Shown one piece after another: positions 25,110-35,799 of a DNA stretch of 64,000 nucleotides. Each line of letters begins with the position of its first letter. The first letter of the stretch is position 1. The notes under the pieces are model-generated. The model searched no databases and had not been told where the DNA came from. It saw only the letters and a list, made by a program, of their open reading frames with translations. Source of the stretch: Terfezia claveryi (taxonomy: Eukaryota > Ascomycota > Pezizomycetes > Pezizales > Pezizaceae); the NCBI GenBank assembly GCA_015179025.1, contig WHUX01000121.1, positions 1 to 64,000 of the forward strand, given 5' to 3'. Position numbers and translations under genes: made by a program.

Positions 25110-27720
25110 TCAAAAATATATGATTACACTTATAGATGATTTCTTATGATTTATAATCACTCAAGCTATTGCCTCAAAATCTGATGTAGCCGAAGCCCTC
25201 TAACATATGATATCATACTTTGCCAATCTTACTAGCACAAAAATTCAATCATTACAGACTGACATCAGAGAAGAGTTCAAATCTACTAAGTTTCAGCAAT
25301 AGCTTACAAAACAAGGAATCAGTGAAAAACCTATAGTACTCTACTATAGTGAGAAAAATGCATTTACAGAGAGAACTAATCAAACTATCATGACAATAGT
25401 CCATACCAATTTGAAAGGAATGCCAAACTCCACTTGGTCTCTAGCAATGAAGTATCCTACGTTTATTAAAAATTGAATTCCACATGCATTACTAAATAGA
25501 GATGCTCCGCTGCAGAAGATTAAACTAGAGATAGATATTCAGAAAGAGTGAGGACATTTCAGGCCTTTTGGGAAAATTGTCTACTACCATATCTACACAG
25601 ATAGTAAACTCACTGTTAGAGTAATAGAAGCAAAGATAGTAGGATATACTTCTATATATGGTGTCTACAAGATTATTCTGCTATCAAAACAAGTCACTAT
25701 AGTAAAAAACCCTATATTCAAGACAAAGTACTTATCTAATATGAGAATTATTACTACATCGCCAGCTAATTTGCCAGCTAGTTTGCCAGCTAATTCACCA
25801 GCCAGCTTACCAGCTAATTCAATAGCCAACTTGCTAGCCAATTTGCCAGGCAATTGGCCAGATAATTCGCTAGTTAATTTACTAATCAATTCACCAGCTA
25901 CTTCACCAGCCAATTTGCTAGTCAATTTGCCAGCTAATTCACTAGCCAGCTCATCAGCCTCAATTCAGCTATCAAATAATTCACTCCATAGTGGAGGAAA
26001 TATGCTGACACATAGCCAGTAGCACTCGAAACTATATATAATGACCGAGAAGTGAATGAACAGCTCTTATAAGAAATATAGTTCGCTCCTAAATCAATGT
26101 CCTCAGAAGCTACAGAAGCTACTATACCAACTTCATCCATGCTATAACGTACTACTAGAAGTACAGCTAGTATTCCTCCTAAATGGCTAGAATAAGATTC
26201 AGCTTATGGGCATATTTCCGAAAGCTATCTGACAATGAGTAAAGCTCTTAACTCATTAGATAAGAGCAAATTGAAGCAAGCTATTAAAAGAGAACTTGAG
26301 CTTTTCATTAAATATGAGGTTTATGAGTGGGTAGATAAGGTACCTAACAGAGCTAAGATAATTGACACCAAGTAGGTACTAAGAGAAAAAACTGATAAAG
26401 TACTCAATAATCCAAAGTGCTTCAAAGCTCGTCTGATAGCTAGAGGTTTTTTACAGAAGGCAGGTATAGACTACAACCTCTATGGGACCTATACCCCAGT
26501 TTATTATGAGAAGACCTAGTGAATTTTGCTCTACATTAGTATTAAAAACAAGGTGATCATGTAGCAATATAATATTAAAGGTACTTTCCTTAATGGGCCT
26601 CTTGAAGAAATCCTATATGTAGTTGATTGGCAAGCTACAGGAAGCAAGGCATGGTTGCTTAAGAAGTCACTTTATGGGATGAAGCAAGCAGTACATAATT
26701 GGAATAAGGTGATTGATAATATTCTAAAGAGCTTGGGATTTGTCCAATACAAAGATGATATAGGGCTATATTATTAACTATCAAATAGAGAACTAATAGT
26801 AATCCATGTTGATAATCTTCTATATAGCTTTTCAATCTATAAGACAGCAAGTAATTGGGAAGAGGCTATGAGAGAATTCTTCACACTAGAAAAACAAGGT
26901 CTACTATAGCGCTATTTAGAGATGACATTTACATGGTACAAAGATGAGGTGGTCATAACAGGGGCAGATCAGATTGAGGAGCTGGCAAGAGAAGTTAAGA
27001 TAGGTCATACAGCAAAAAGCCCCTACTTGTAGAATAGACCACAGGAAATACGAGACAAATGCGATATTCAGGAATTCTAAACAATAATAGAGTAGCTCCT
27101 ATACATTGCTCGAATGTGGCAACCCGATATTCACTATGCAGTCCAAAGACTATCCATTGTAGCATCCAAGCCTTCAGCTCATGACTAGAGAAAGGCACTT
27201 AAGGTTGTTGCATATTTGTTGGGAATAAGAAACCTAGGATTAAGTCTCAAAGGAGGAGACATGAGACATATTGATATCTATACTGATGCAGGAGAAGAAG
27301 TATTAGAGCAGAAGGCAACAAGTAGAATTTTGATCATGGCTGGGAAGTCACCAATAGGATAGACCTCTAGGAAGCAAGATATGATTACGTTGTCATCCAC
27401 AGAGGCAAAATATATTGCTATGGGGGCAGGGCATAAGATGCACTGTAAATTAGCAAGTTGCTGGATTATTGCGGTGTTAAGTCTGAAATTTGGTTGTGGA
27501 CAGATAGTAGAGGAGGAGCAAATCTTTCATATAATCCAGACTTTCACAAACAAATGAAATATATTCGATGACGATATTACTCTATACGGGAATGCGTAGA
27601 AGAAGGATTGCTGAGCATGCATTAGGTGCCTGGTGAAGAAAACCCAGCAGATATACTGACAAAGTGTGTAACAGGAGAATGATTGATGTACCTTGCTGTG
27701 AATGCAGGTGTGAAGGCGGC
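25110..27720 (+). pseudogene. Copia-2 integrase, reverse transcriptase and RNase H (broken pol)
   Basis: The integrase resumes abruptly at about 25110 (TLIDDFL) and reaches its C-terminal catalytic Glu region (ERTNQTIMT) near 25370. A 12-bp minisatellite follows. RT starts near 26240: KARLIARGFLQKAGIDY, WLLKKSLYGMKQA, VIHVDNLLYS (the YVDDLL site changed to HVDN). RNase H ends the gene with LSSTEAKYIAMG near 27400. About 100 codons of the integrase N-terminal half are missing at the Gypsy-3 junction. TAG and TGA stops are frequent. Confidence 0.82.
25757..25960 (+). repeat. 12-bp minisatellite inside Copia-2 integrase linker
   Basis: It consists of about 17 imperfect copies of a 12-bp unit related to AATTTGCCAGCT. 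The period is a multiple of three, so it encodes repeated Pro-Ala-Asn/Ser-Leu tetrapeptides and is open on both strands. It lies in the linker between integrase and RT, a region that tolerates length change in Copia proteins. Confidence 0.85.
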
Positions 27721-27737
27721 CAGCAATTAGAGGGGAG

Positions 27738-28016
27738 TGTTGAAGAATAATTGCTGGCTAACTAGTAGGAAGCGGGATATGAAGGGCAAGGCCGAATCCG
27801 GATCAAAAGTGAAAGGCAAGACCAGATCACACAAGAACGCTGAAGAACAAAAGTTTTTATTAATATTACCATTTCTCGTAATTAGTATACTTAGTGCTGT
27901 TATTCATGTATTTAAGCTGATATTATCTGCCCTTCTATATGTAGGACTATTATTATTAATATATATCTCTTCTTCTCTATATACACTGCAGTGCGACTAC
28001 TACGCAGTTTCTTACA
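27738..28016 (+). repeat. Copia-2 3' LTR
   Basis: It starts TGTTGAAGAA after a purine tract and ends TTTCTTACA. It is the partner of 18006-18281 and is followed by TAAGA, the target duplication. Confidence 0.93.
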
Positions 28017-28021
28017 TAAGA

Positions 28022-29496
28022 TCTATAAATCTGAAATTCTTGAAGGAACACGGATTATTGACACTAAGTAGGTATACTTAGTCAAAAGAAAGGCAGATAG
28101 AAATATCGACAAATACAAAGCTTACAAGGTTGGAAGGAGATTCACTTAGGAAGCTGGTATCAACTATAACGAAACCTATGCACAAATGATACATCCTGAA
28201 ACCTTCAAAATCCTATTAGTTATTATACTCTACTGAGATTGGGCAATTCGGCAATGGGATGTTGTAGTAGCCTACCTACAAGCATTTCTTAAGCATGATG
28301 TATATATCACCAATATAAATGAGGCTAGAGAGGTCGAATACTAGAAGCTCAACAAAGCCCTATATGGGTTGAAGCAAGCAGGCCATAAATAGTTTAAAAC
28401 CCTTTGCGAGATATTAGCCATATTAGGACTGAACCAATGTATTGGCGATGAAGGGGTATATACCAATAATGAAGGGACTACTATTATCAGAACATATGTG
28501 GATGATCTTCTTGGGATTGCACCCAAGGAAGTAGACCTTGACAGATTGGAACAAGGAATTGAAGCAAAAGTCGAGTTAGATAAAAAAGGAAGGCTTGAAA
28601 AAATGCTAGGAATGGAGCTACATTGGAAACCTGACCAAGTGATACTAACATAAGGAGGTTTAATAGGAAACCTAGAGAAGTAGCATCTAAGCTTGGATGA
28701 TGGCAAAGTTGGTCCAAAAAGCTCAATACCAGCTAACAAGTAGTCCTATGCAGTACACAATGGATGCGAACCCTGTAACCAGAAGAAATACTAATCACTT
28801 ATAGGGGGACTTCCGTATTTAAGCTGGATAACTCGGCCAGATATTTCGATCTAAGTAAACCTTCTAGGAAGGAGAGCCACGAATCTATCTATCTACAACC
28901 TGATAGCAGCCAGGCAAGTATTACGGTATTTATGCTATACACGTCAGGAAGGGATCAAGATCTCAAGACCAGAAAATCTCAAGGTAGAGATATACGCAGA
29001 CGCCTCTTACGGAGGGGAGGATTGCAAATCTCAGAGTGGGGTATTGATAACTCTGGGACAGCAGCCAGTAGGATGGTATTCCCGAAGGCAGGATATAATC
29101 ACCCTATTAGTAACCGAAGCAGAATATATCGTGGCATGCGAAGGAGCTAAAGACGGAGCTTGGGCAATGCAACTTCTGAACGAACTGAAGATTCAGTCAG
29201 TACCAATACTCATAATGGACATCAAGGGAGCTCTCCACCTCACCAAAACCAACAAGTTCCACAGATGGAGCTGGCATATCGAACATTGATTCCACTATAT
29301 ACAACAACAAGTCTGGAGAAAATATCTCATGCTCAAGGCAATTCCTGGCAAGGACAACCCAGTGGAACTCCTAACGAAGTTGCATTCGATACCGGTTATC
29401 AAGGATTGGAAGAAGCAATGGATGAGTACGCATGGATCATAGATTGGGAAATACCAGATGTGCTTGGATCTGAATGGCAGCTCGAGTAAGGGAGGG
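28022..29496 (+). pseudogene. Copia-1 reverse transcriptase and RNase H (broken)
   Basis: The RT reads WAIRQWDVVVAYLQAFLKHDVY, ALYGLKQAGHK and TYVDDLLGIAP, so the catalytic YVDD is intact. RNase H reads IYADASYGGEDCKSQSG and LLVTEAEYIVACEGAKD, with fully open stretches after about 28930. It ends at the polypurine tract. Fewer stops than in Copia-2 suggest milder mutation. It begins directly at the Copia-2 target duplication. Confidence 0.87.
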
Positions 29497-29767
29497 TGTA
29501 GGAAATACTCTCGCCGGCAGAATCCAGAAAGGGAAAGTGACGGTATACTGGGATAAACAGGGATTATGCAAGGACTCTCGGAAGGGAAAGTGACGGTGCG
29601 AAAGGGCACATATAAGCGACCGGATCGCACCTACTAGATAGTTAGATAAGTAGAGTACTAGGACTATAGCAATAAGTCTATAGCGATATCTAGATAACTC
29701 TCCTCTTTGAATATACACGAACAATTCTCTTCACGATTCCTCTGCTGTATAACCTCGTAATCTTACA
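29497..29767 (+). repeat. Copia-1 3' LTR
   Basis: It starts TGTAGGAAATACTC after GTAAGGGAGGG and ends CGTAATCTTACA. It contains a direct repeat of AGAAAGGGAAAGTGACGGT-like sequence (29527 and 29580). No partner LTR lies in the window. Confidence 0.8.
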
Positions 29768-30900
29768 TCATATGGCAGCTTCATATAATAGGAGGGTTCA
29801 TATGACGGGTTAATATGATACCTAGGAATTTATATGGGCAGGTTAATACGATAGCAGGGTTCATATGTGCAGGTTAATTTGTTGGGGGGTTCATATGGCA
29901 GGTTCATATCGGAAGTTCTCCTTAATATTGTCAGTATGTACGGAGTATATGCGAATCATCAAGTCGCTCGATAGTAACTGCTGTGCCATCAACAGGCTTT
30001 GAGAACATAACACGTGCTTATCCCGAATACTGCTATGCCGCTGTTCAATGGTCTTGCGTATAGCGGTAATACTGTGGAATGTTACGAATGTATACATTAC
30101 GATTACTCATATCCTGCTACACCTATTTTCTCTTCGCAGTAAGAATAGTTATATGAACTACTTACTTATATTGAGTGTAGTAGTGTCTGATACCCTAGTC
30201 TGGTCTGTGTTGCCCTGATACTATAATAGGTACTAAGGTGGTACACCCCTGTCGGCGGGCTTGAAGCGCTTCCTCTGGTTTCACGTTGGCACAGTTTGTT
30301 AGGGGTGCCGAGACTATTTGTTAGGTCAAAGCATGTCACCCAAATTCAGTCGATTCGTGCCAAGACATGAAGGGATTGCTGTGCTGAAAGCGGAAAGACT
30401 TGCATGCCAGGCCATGGTGGTGCCGGCAGGGGTGGGGCCTTGGCGGGTGTTTTGAAACGTGATGTCATGCAACCTGAGTGAGTACCTATGTACTTTGTCC
30501 AGTGATGTTGTGTATTTCGGGTGTGGCTGCAATCGGGGAGATGGCAATTGAATTCTCGGGGTGCATGAGTGGTAGTTCCAGAATAGCGTTTACGTTTTCT
30601 ACAATAATAATACATTTGCCTCCAGAGTGTTATCGATATGTCAAGTAGCTTGAAGTATCCCGTTTCCGTTCAAGGTGTACGGTATGTACTGACTGTACTT
30701 CATGTGATATAGAAATAAAAACCCGGGTTCCATTCTTCATCAGCCCTGCTTGCGGTGTTCTAAATAGGTTTCTTGCAGCTTTTCCCCGTCTGTAAAGCAT
30801 GAACCCGACCGTATTCCCACCTAATCTATCCCTTCATACTAACCTGTGCTCTATAGTTCCAAAGCCAAACATCACAATTCATACACTCTATGCCAACCCA
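29768..30900. other. Gene-free stretch with degenerate GGTTCATATG repeats
   Basis: From 29768 to about 29910 a short motif of the type CAGGTTCATATGGCAGGTTAATA recurs five or six times with variation. The remaining 1 kb has no convincing coding potential on either strand, no tRNA and no transposon ends that I can see. It borders the host-gene island. Confidence 0.5.
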
Positions 30901-30947
30901 TCCTACCCATGAACCCGCATCGATTCCTGTCGGAGCCACATAAATCC

Positions 30948-31742
30948 TTAATTCCTCAACTTCTCAGTCCCCATCCCCTTCGTCCCCCACGGCCCCTCTA
31001 CCCACTCTTTTACCATTTCCTCCGTAGCCCCTCTCACCAACACATGCATATGCTCCACACTCGGCACGCTCTGTAAGCTTCTCCAGTTCTTGAACCAAAC
31101 AACATTCTCCTTCCCAACCGCACTCGAAAACACCATATCCACAAACTCATTAATCCTCCTTCTCGAGTCTGGAGTAAGATCCCCATCTTCCGCAATCGGA
31201 ATTGGTATTTTAGTCCACACTACGAGATGGATAATATCCGGTGTAAACCCATACGGCCAGTCGTTCGTCAGAATCTTGACATCACCTTTCCAGCCACAAA
31301 CCAAATCCCCACTCATCATCAGCACCAATCAACTACAACCCCAGCATCTCACCTCAATATTTTTCTCACCTTCAACCTCAAATAACCCCCCTTTCCCGCT
31401 AGGAACTACACTCCTCCTCATTCTCTCCACTTCCTCTTCCCCAAGATTATCCCACCTCAATCGCTCCCGTAAGATATATCCCATCACACCCCCATCGTAA
31501 TCCCTCCGAACAGTCTCACCCCATATGATATACCTACACAAGTCGCTCGGCAGTCGCTTTAACTCTTCCAGCCGATTCTCCCGGATGATCTTCCTCACCA
31601 TTTCCCATGATAGATGGGTGAACTGATCATCGGGCGTGGAGAGTTGTGCATTGTCTTTGGGGGAGAGGATGTAGTTTGTGGATGTTAGGAGGGCGATTTC
31701 GGTGGGGGTGAAGGCGGGGTGGGGCATTGAAGGATTCGTCAA
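30948..31742 (-). CDS. GIG1: N-acetylglucosamine-induced protein 1 family (DUF3605), one intron
   Basis: Two minus-strand exons, 31742-31337 and 31285-30948, give 247 residues. They are separated by a 51-nt intron (31336-31286) with GTAGTT...AAAG ends and a GCTGAT branch-like site. The intron has a length divisible by three and an in-frame TGA, so unspliced RNA would end early. Family signatures are the N-terminal HLSWEMVRKIIRENRLEELKRLPSDLCRYIIW and, across and after the intron, DVKILTNDWPYGF, IIHLVVWTKIPIP and VVWFKNWRSLQSV..VEHMHVLV. Members of this fungal family are small soluble proteins of unsolved biochemistry; Candida GIG1 responds to N-acetylglucosamine. The start lies 144 bp from the oppositely oriented TMEM208 gene, so they probably share a promoter. 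No decay is visible. Confidence 0.88.
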
Positions 31743-31886
31743 TTGGAATTGTAGAGGTGGGGATGTTGTGATATCAGAACTTCTATAGAAACTAGTGTCA
31801 GGGTTCGGCTTGGCACATAGAAAGTTGACACCATAAAGCTAATCAACACCGTGTGACAAACAAATTTCACATCTCTCGTCCTCACG
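31743..31886. promoter_or_regulatory. Shared divergent promoter of GIG1-like and TMEM208 genes
   Basis: It is 144 bp between two start codons that point away from each other. No TATA box stands out. This is inferred from geometry only. Confidence 0.5.
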
Positions 31887-32539
31887 ATGGCGCAGGTAAG
31901 TCACCCTCTAATTACACACCCTCTAGTCTCCACATCTCCTAACTCACTCCTAGAAAGCCGCTAAACAAGTCGCCCGGCGCAACGCCACCTCCCTCAACAC
32001 CCTCCATGTAACCTCCCTCTGCATTCACGTCTACTTCATCATCTACCGGCTGCTTCTCCACCGGCGCTCCGCAACCACGTCCACCTATACGAAATACATC
32101 CTTTTCTCCCTCCCAGCCCTCCTTATCGAGGCTTACCTTGAGCAAATTTCGCGACCGAAATACGCCGCGGGAAATGCAGGGGATCTAAGAAGGGCTGGAG
32201 AGGACTTGGATGCAAAGGGGTTGATGGAGTATTTGTGGGATATTATTTATGTTACTTGGGGGTGTTTGGTTGGGGTGACGGTGTTTGGGGAGTGGGTTTG
32301 GTGGTTGTGGGTGAGTACAAGCGCAAATGATTTGAGTGAGATTAATAGCTAACTAATGGTGGTTAATGCAGACTGTGATTCCGGTCTATGCAGTCTATAC
32401 TGGGATCTCTATGTTTATGGGGTTCAGGAGGAATTTTGGTGGCCTGGGAAGTGCTGGGAAGACGGAGGCTCCACAGGGAATGAGCAATAGGCAGAAGAAG
32501 TTGGAGAAGAGAGGAGGACAGAGAGTGGTTTACGGTTGA
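31887..32539 (+). CDS. SND2: TMEM208 / SND2 family ER membrane protein, two introns
   Basis: Three exons, 31887-31895, 31954-32310 and 32372-32539, give 177 residues. The first exon is only three codons (MAQ), followed by a GTAAGT donor. Both introns have clean GT...AG ends (58 and 61 nt), and the second has a GCTAACTAA branch site. The protein starts KAAKQVARRNATSLNTLH, the conserved TMEM208 start. It has hydrophobic segments at roughly residues 17-37, 47-64 and 92-140 and a basic C-terminus (SNRQKKLEKRGGQR), as in the family. SND2/TMEM208 acts in SRP-independent targeting of membrane proteins to the endoplasmic reticulum. It is divergent from the GIG1-like gene and convergent with the epimerase gene. 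Confidence 0.92.
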
Positions 32540-32873
32540 CAAGCTCGTGGGCTTGCTTCCTTACGGGGAGAATCCACATGTCGTAATAATAAGTGTATAA
32601 TTGTGGATGAGTGGAACATGGGATGACCGAGCTGACGAGACTTTCAGTAAAAAGAAAATAGCATTCATAGATATCACTTGGTATGATTGACATTTCGATG
32701 CATTTGTCCCATAGCAATTTGATATTACATCTTGTTTGATGAGGTATTTGTATTTTGCATGGTTGGCAGCTAGCTTCATCTATTCTCGCTAATCCTGATA
32801 TCAATTTATATTATCCTTCAGTCAGTCCTCACATTTACAACTTCGCATATCTACCTTCCCCTCCTTCCGGAAG

Positions 32874-33766
32874 TCACTTCCTTCTCTTCTCCACTGCCTC
32901 CCTCAACTTCACAATTGCCTCCCTCGGGCTCTGTGCACCAAACACCGCCGTCCCTGCTACGATGACATTCGCTCCCGCATCCGCAGCAACATCAATCGTG
33001 TCCAGACTAACCCCGCCGTCGACCTCAATATCCAAATCGGGGTATTTCTCCCTCAAGGCTTTCACCTTTGGCATGCAGCGCTCTTGGAACTTTTGACCAC
33101 CGAAACCGGGTTCGACGGTCATGACGAGAACCATCTGTTGGATATAGTTGTTAGCTAGGTGTTTGGGAGTAGTTATTGAATGTAGTTGATATCCCAGGTG
33201 GGGGTCAACAAGAAACCATATGGACTTACATCTGGCTGCTCAGCCTCAATTGGGTTCTCGAGGATATCCCATAGCACATTAACGGGTGTATCTGGCTTAA
33301 TCGCAATCCCCGCCTGCATACCATTCTCATGAATAAACCGAATCAATTCCTTCGGATTTGTCTTCCGGTCTGTTGTCTCGAAGGGTGACTCTGCAGCTGT
33401 AGAATTGACGGCTGCTTCATAGTGGAAACAGTACAAGTCACATCCTGCTTTCTGGAACTTCTTGACCCATTTCTTCGGCTGCGGGAGGTTAGTGCGGAGA
33501 ATTGACGGGGCGGGAAATCACACCTCAGCTATCATCATGTGGCAGTCAAAGGTTCCATTGCCTTTGGCTGTTTCTGGCCGCTCAACGTGTGACCGGATTT
33601 TGGTGACGACAGGGGCACCGAACGTGAGGTTTGGAACAAAGTGAGAATCCATGATGTCGATGTGGAGCCAATTGGCTGTTTCACCTATGATTCGAGAGCA
33701 TTCTGCACCGAGATTGGCGAAGTCGGCAGAGAGAATTGAGGGTGCGATAATTGCCTGGGGAGACAT
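32874..33766 (-). CDS. RPE1: Ribulose-5-phosphate 3-epimerase, two introns
   Basis: Minus-strand exons 33766-33524, 33478-33230 and 33134-32874 encode 250 residues, a normal length for this enzyme. The introns are 45 nt (CACTAAC branch) and 95 nt (GCTAAC branch). All three exons join in phase 0. The enzyme interconverts ribulose 5-phosphate and xylulose 5-phosphate in the non-oxidative pentose phosphate pathway, in the cytosol, as a metal-dependent TIM barrel. Visible motifs are [15 protein letters not shown] at the start, [17 protein letters not shown] and FDCHMMI (metal/acid-base His and Asp), [10 protein letters not shown] (phosphate loop) and EVDGGVS near the end. The gene is intact and unmutated in the middle of a transposon-rich region. 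Its 5' side faces the Mis18-type gene 217 bp away. Confidence 0.97.
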
Positions 33767-33983
33767 ATTGGTGATGGATAATGTGTTAAATCTTAGCTAG
33801 CTCGGGAGCTTTCCGGCACGACTCGTTGGTGGGGCCACTCCCTCTGCGAGGGGTAGTGCAACCAGACTAGCTTTGCCAAGCCTCGGTGGTTCCCACATCA
33901 CGTGATTATGAGCCAAGCAGACGCGTGCAGCGCGTATTCCCAGCATCAGGAATCGTTGGTGGCCGTCCCTGCTACAAGATATC
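33767..33983. promoter_or_regulatory. Divergent promoter between RPE1 and the Mis18-type gene, with TCACGTGA
   Basis: It is 217 bp between opposite start codons. It contains the perfect 8-bp palindrome TCACGTGA at 33898-33905. CACGTG is the core bound by bHLH factors such as Cbf1 in fungi. The binding itself is inferred. Confidence 0.5.
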
Positions 33984-35476
33984 ATGGCGGGCAGTCCCCC
34001 AGAGCCCTTCTTCCACCTCCCGGATATTTTTGCCCAAGATGACCCCCGCCTCCAGAATGGTGGCGACCCCGCCGCAGCGTATCCCCAGCTGCCCGCGATA
34101 ACGGTGTCGTGTGGGTCTTGTGAGCGAATCGTTGGGGATTCTTCAGCATTTATGTGCGCAGTTCGACATGCCGGAGCGATTGTTATGGAAAGCATGGTTA
34201 GCATCAAGCTAGGAGAGGTTCGAGTGACGAAGGCGGTGCAAGGAGCGTTTGATCAGTACTGGTGCGTACTGGTGGAACCTGGAGTGGGCTTTTGTTGACT
34301 GATGAAAACAGTTTATATAAACCTATTCACTGCACTAAATGCGAACATTCCTTGGGAAAGATGTACATATCCATTGCTGCTGGGGTGCCCCTATCTTTAC
34401 TTAATAAGTACACGATATCCCGCACCCAAGTCCTGTTCTACACCCACGGCACCTGCGTCCCCTCCCTACCACTGGCAGAGTCGGAAGAGATCTTACGCCA
34501 GCTTCACCCAGAACCAGACGAAATCGCGATGAACTTGAAGAAGATAATGTCACTCCTTGTGTACCTGAAAGAAGAACAGGATGGGATTGTTAGGGAGCTC
34601 AACAGGGTTGGATCTAGATGTGGAGTCGACGACATTGATGTTGGTGGTAATAATAGTGTGCCAATAGGCGTAGAAGAGGATCTCGGTGAGGGATGGAGGA
34701 GTAGAGTGAATAAACTAGAAGGGGAAATGGGAAAGCTGAGGGGATTACTTGGTGACGTTGTGAACAAGGGTGATTTATTGGTAGGGAAGGCTCTAGAACC
34801 GGATTTAACACTAGGGGAAGCTGTAAGTCTTGGAGACGGTGATCGAGCAAATTTGGTGAAGAGAAAGTGGATAGAGAAACCTGCGGTGGAGGCGAATAAG
34901 AGAGTTGCTAAATCCACTTCACCAATGTTTATTCAGCAAAAGCGGGATAAACCTAGCACAAAACCTGCGGTAATACCCCCAGTCATGGCAAAACCATCGA
35001 TAGTACCCCCGGTCATGAAAGAAAATGGCAAGAAAGACATCGTTGAGATTGAGGAATCTGAAGCGGATGAGGGTGGCGAAAGTAGTGACAGTGAGGATGA
35101 AGGAGAGGAAGTTTCTGATTCTGAAGAAGAGGACAAAGAAGAAGGAAAGGAGGAGGAATATGAAGTTGAAGATGAAGACGAAGAGGAATCAGAAGAAGAA
35201 ACCCCTCCTGCCAGCACAAAGCAGAAAACGACGAAACCCGCCCGGGCAGATGCTCAATGGAAGACGAGGGAGGAAGTACAGGGAAAAATTTATAATGGAC
35301 GTGAGAAGGGAATGGAGAGAAGGGGGGCAGAGGGAAAGGAGAGGGATAGAGAGAAAGAGAAAGCGAAGCAGCAGGAGAAGGAGAAAGAAAAAGCTACTAG
35401 AACGCGTACTAGTTTGCCCCAAGCTAATGGGGGCAAGGTGGGCTTGGGTGCAAGACGGAAAACCGCGGGGGGTTAG
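33984..35476 (+). CDS. mis18: Mis18-domain protein (centromere/CENP-A loading factor candidate), one intron
   Basis: Exons 33984-34261 and 34312-35476 give 480 residues. The 50-nt intron (34262-34311, GTGCGT...ACAG) splits a Cys codon. The N-terminal part has two C-x2-C pairs: SCGSCERIVGDS at residues 43-46 and IHCTKCEHSLG at 100-103. This is the zinc-binding pattern of the Yippee/Mis18 fold, with the typical IVGDS after the first pair. A predicted coiled coil follows (NLKKIMSLLVYLKEEQDGIV). Then comes a long tail: an acidic run (about residues 335-390) and a Lys/Glu-rich run (about 420-465). Mis18 proteins license CENP-A deposition at centromeres. The charged tail makes this much longer than fission yeast Mis18. 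Function is inferred from the zinc motif and coiled coil. Confidence 0.8.
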
Positions 35477-35731
35477 ATAAATACATCATTTAGTTGTACA
35501 ACAGTTTTTTGCCTTCTCTTTGGTTTGCTTGTAATTGGAGGAGAGTGAGGGTCAATGAGGCACTATATTTGTGTTGTGAGAGGTATGCTGGTGATCTTAA
35601 GTTTACTATGGTGTGGAGAGGCTTAGCTACCTTGTTTGATTTACTGAGAAAAGGTTTCTAAAGACATTAATTAAGAAAAAAATTCTCATTTGAGAAAGAA
35701 TGCATTAGCTGATAAAATAATAGGGTACGAG

Positions 35732-35799
<68 letters not shown>

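Larger units (their letters stand above)
18006..28016 (+). mobile_element. Copia-2: Ty1/Copia element with both LTRs, carrying Gypsy-3
   Basis: LTRs lie at 18006-18281 and 27738-28016. The 5-bp flanks CAAGA (18001-18005) and TAAGA (28017-28021) are a target duplication differing by a CA-to-TA transition. TGGTAGTAAC follows the 5' LTR at 18282 and is a tRNA-primed start site. The same site, TGGTAGCAAC, is seen in the Copia at 53.4 kb. A purine tract (TTAGAGGGGAG) precedes the 3' LTR. Gag lies before Gypsy-3; integrase, RT and RNase H lie after it. All frames are broken. Confidence 0.92.
16938..29767 (+). mobile_element. Copia-1: Ty1/Copia element, 5' part cut off, split by Copia-2
   Basis: The left piece (16938-18005) begins in the middle of an integrase, directly after the Gypsy-1 LTR, so Gypsy-1 inserted into this gene. 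The right piece (28022-29496) carries Copia RT and RNase H, followed by a polypurine tract (GTAAGGGAGGG) and a 3' LTR at 29497-29767. The two pieces join in frame once Copia-2 and one copy of its 5-bp duplication are removed. The rest of the element would lie to the left of the window. Confidence 0.85.

Noticed and set aside
30948..31742. Two separate minus-strand genes abutting at 31328/31329
   Set aside because: They share one frame and together form one known family. A 51-nt GT...AG intron containing the stop explains the gap.
34262..34311. Start of the Mis18-type protein at the ATG near 34262
   Set aside because: That ATG lies within an intron. The upstream exon supplies the first C-x2-C pair that the domain requires.
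35025..35480. Lys/Arg-rich 151-codon frame overlapping the Mis18-type gene
   Set aside because: It is the shifted reading of the acidic GAA/GAG-rich tail. It has no independent features.
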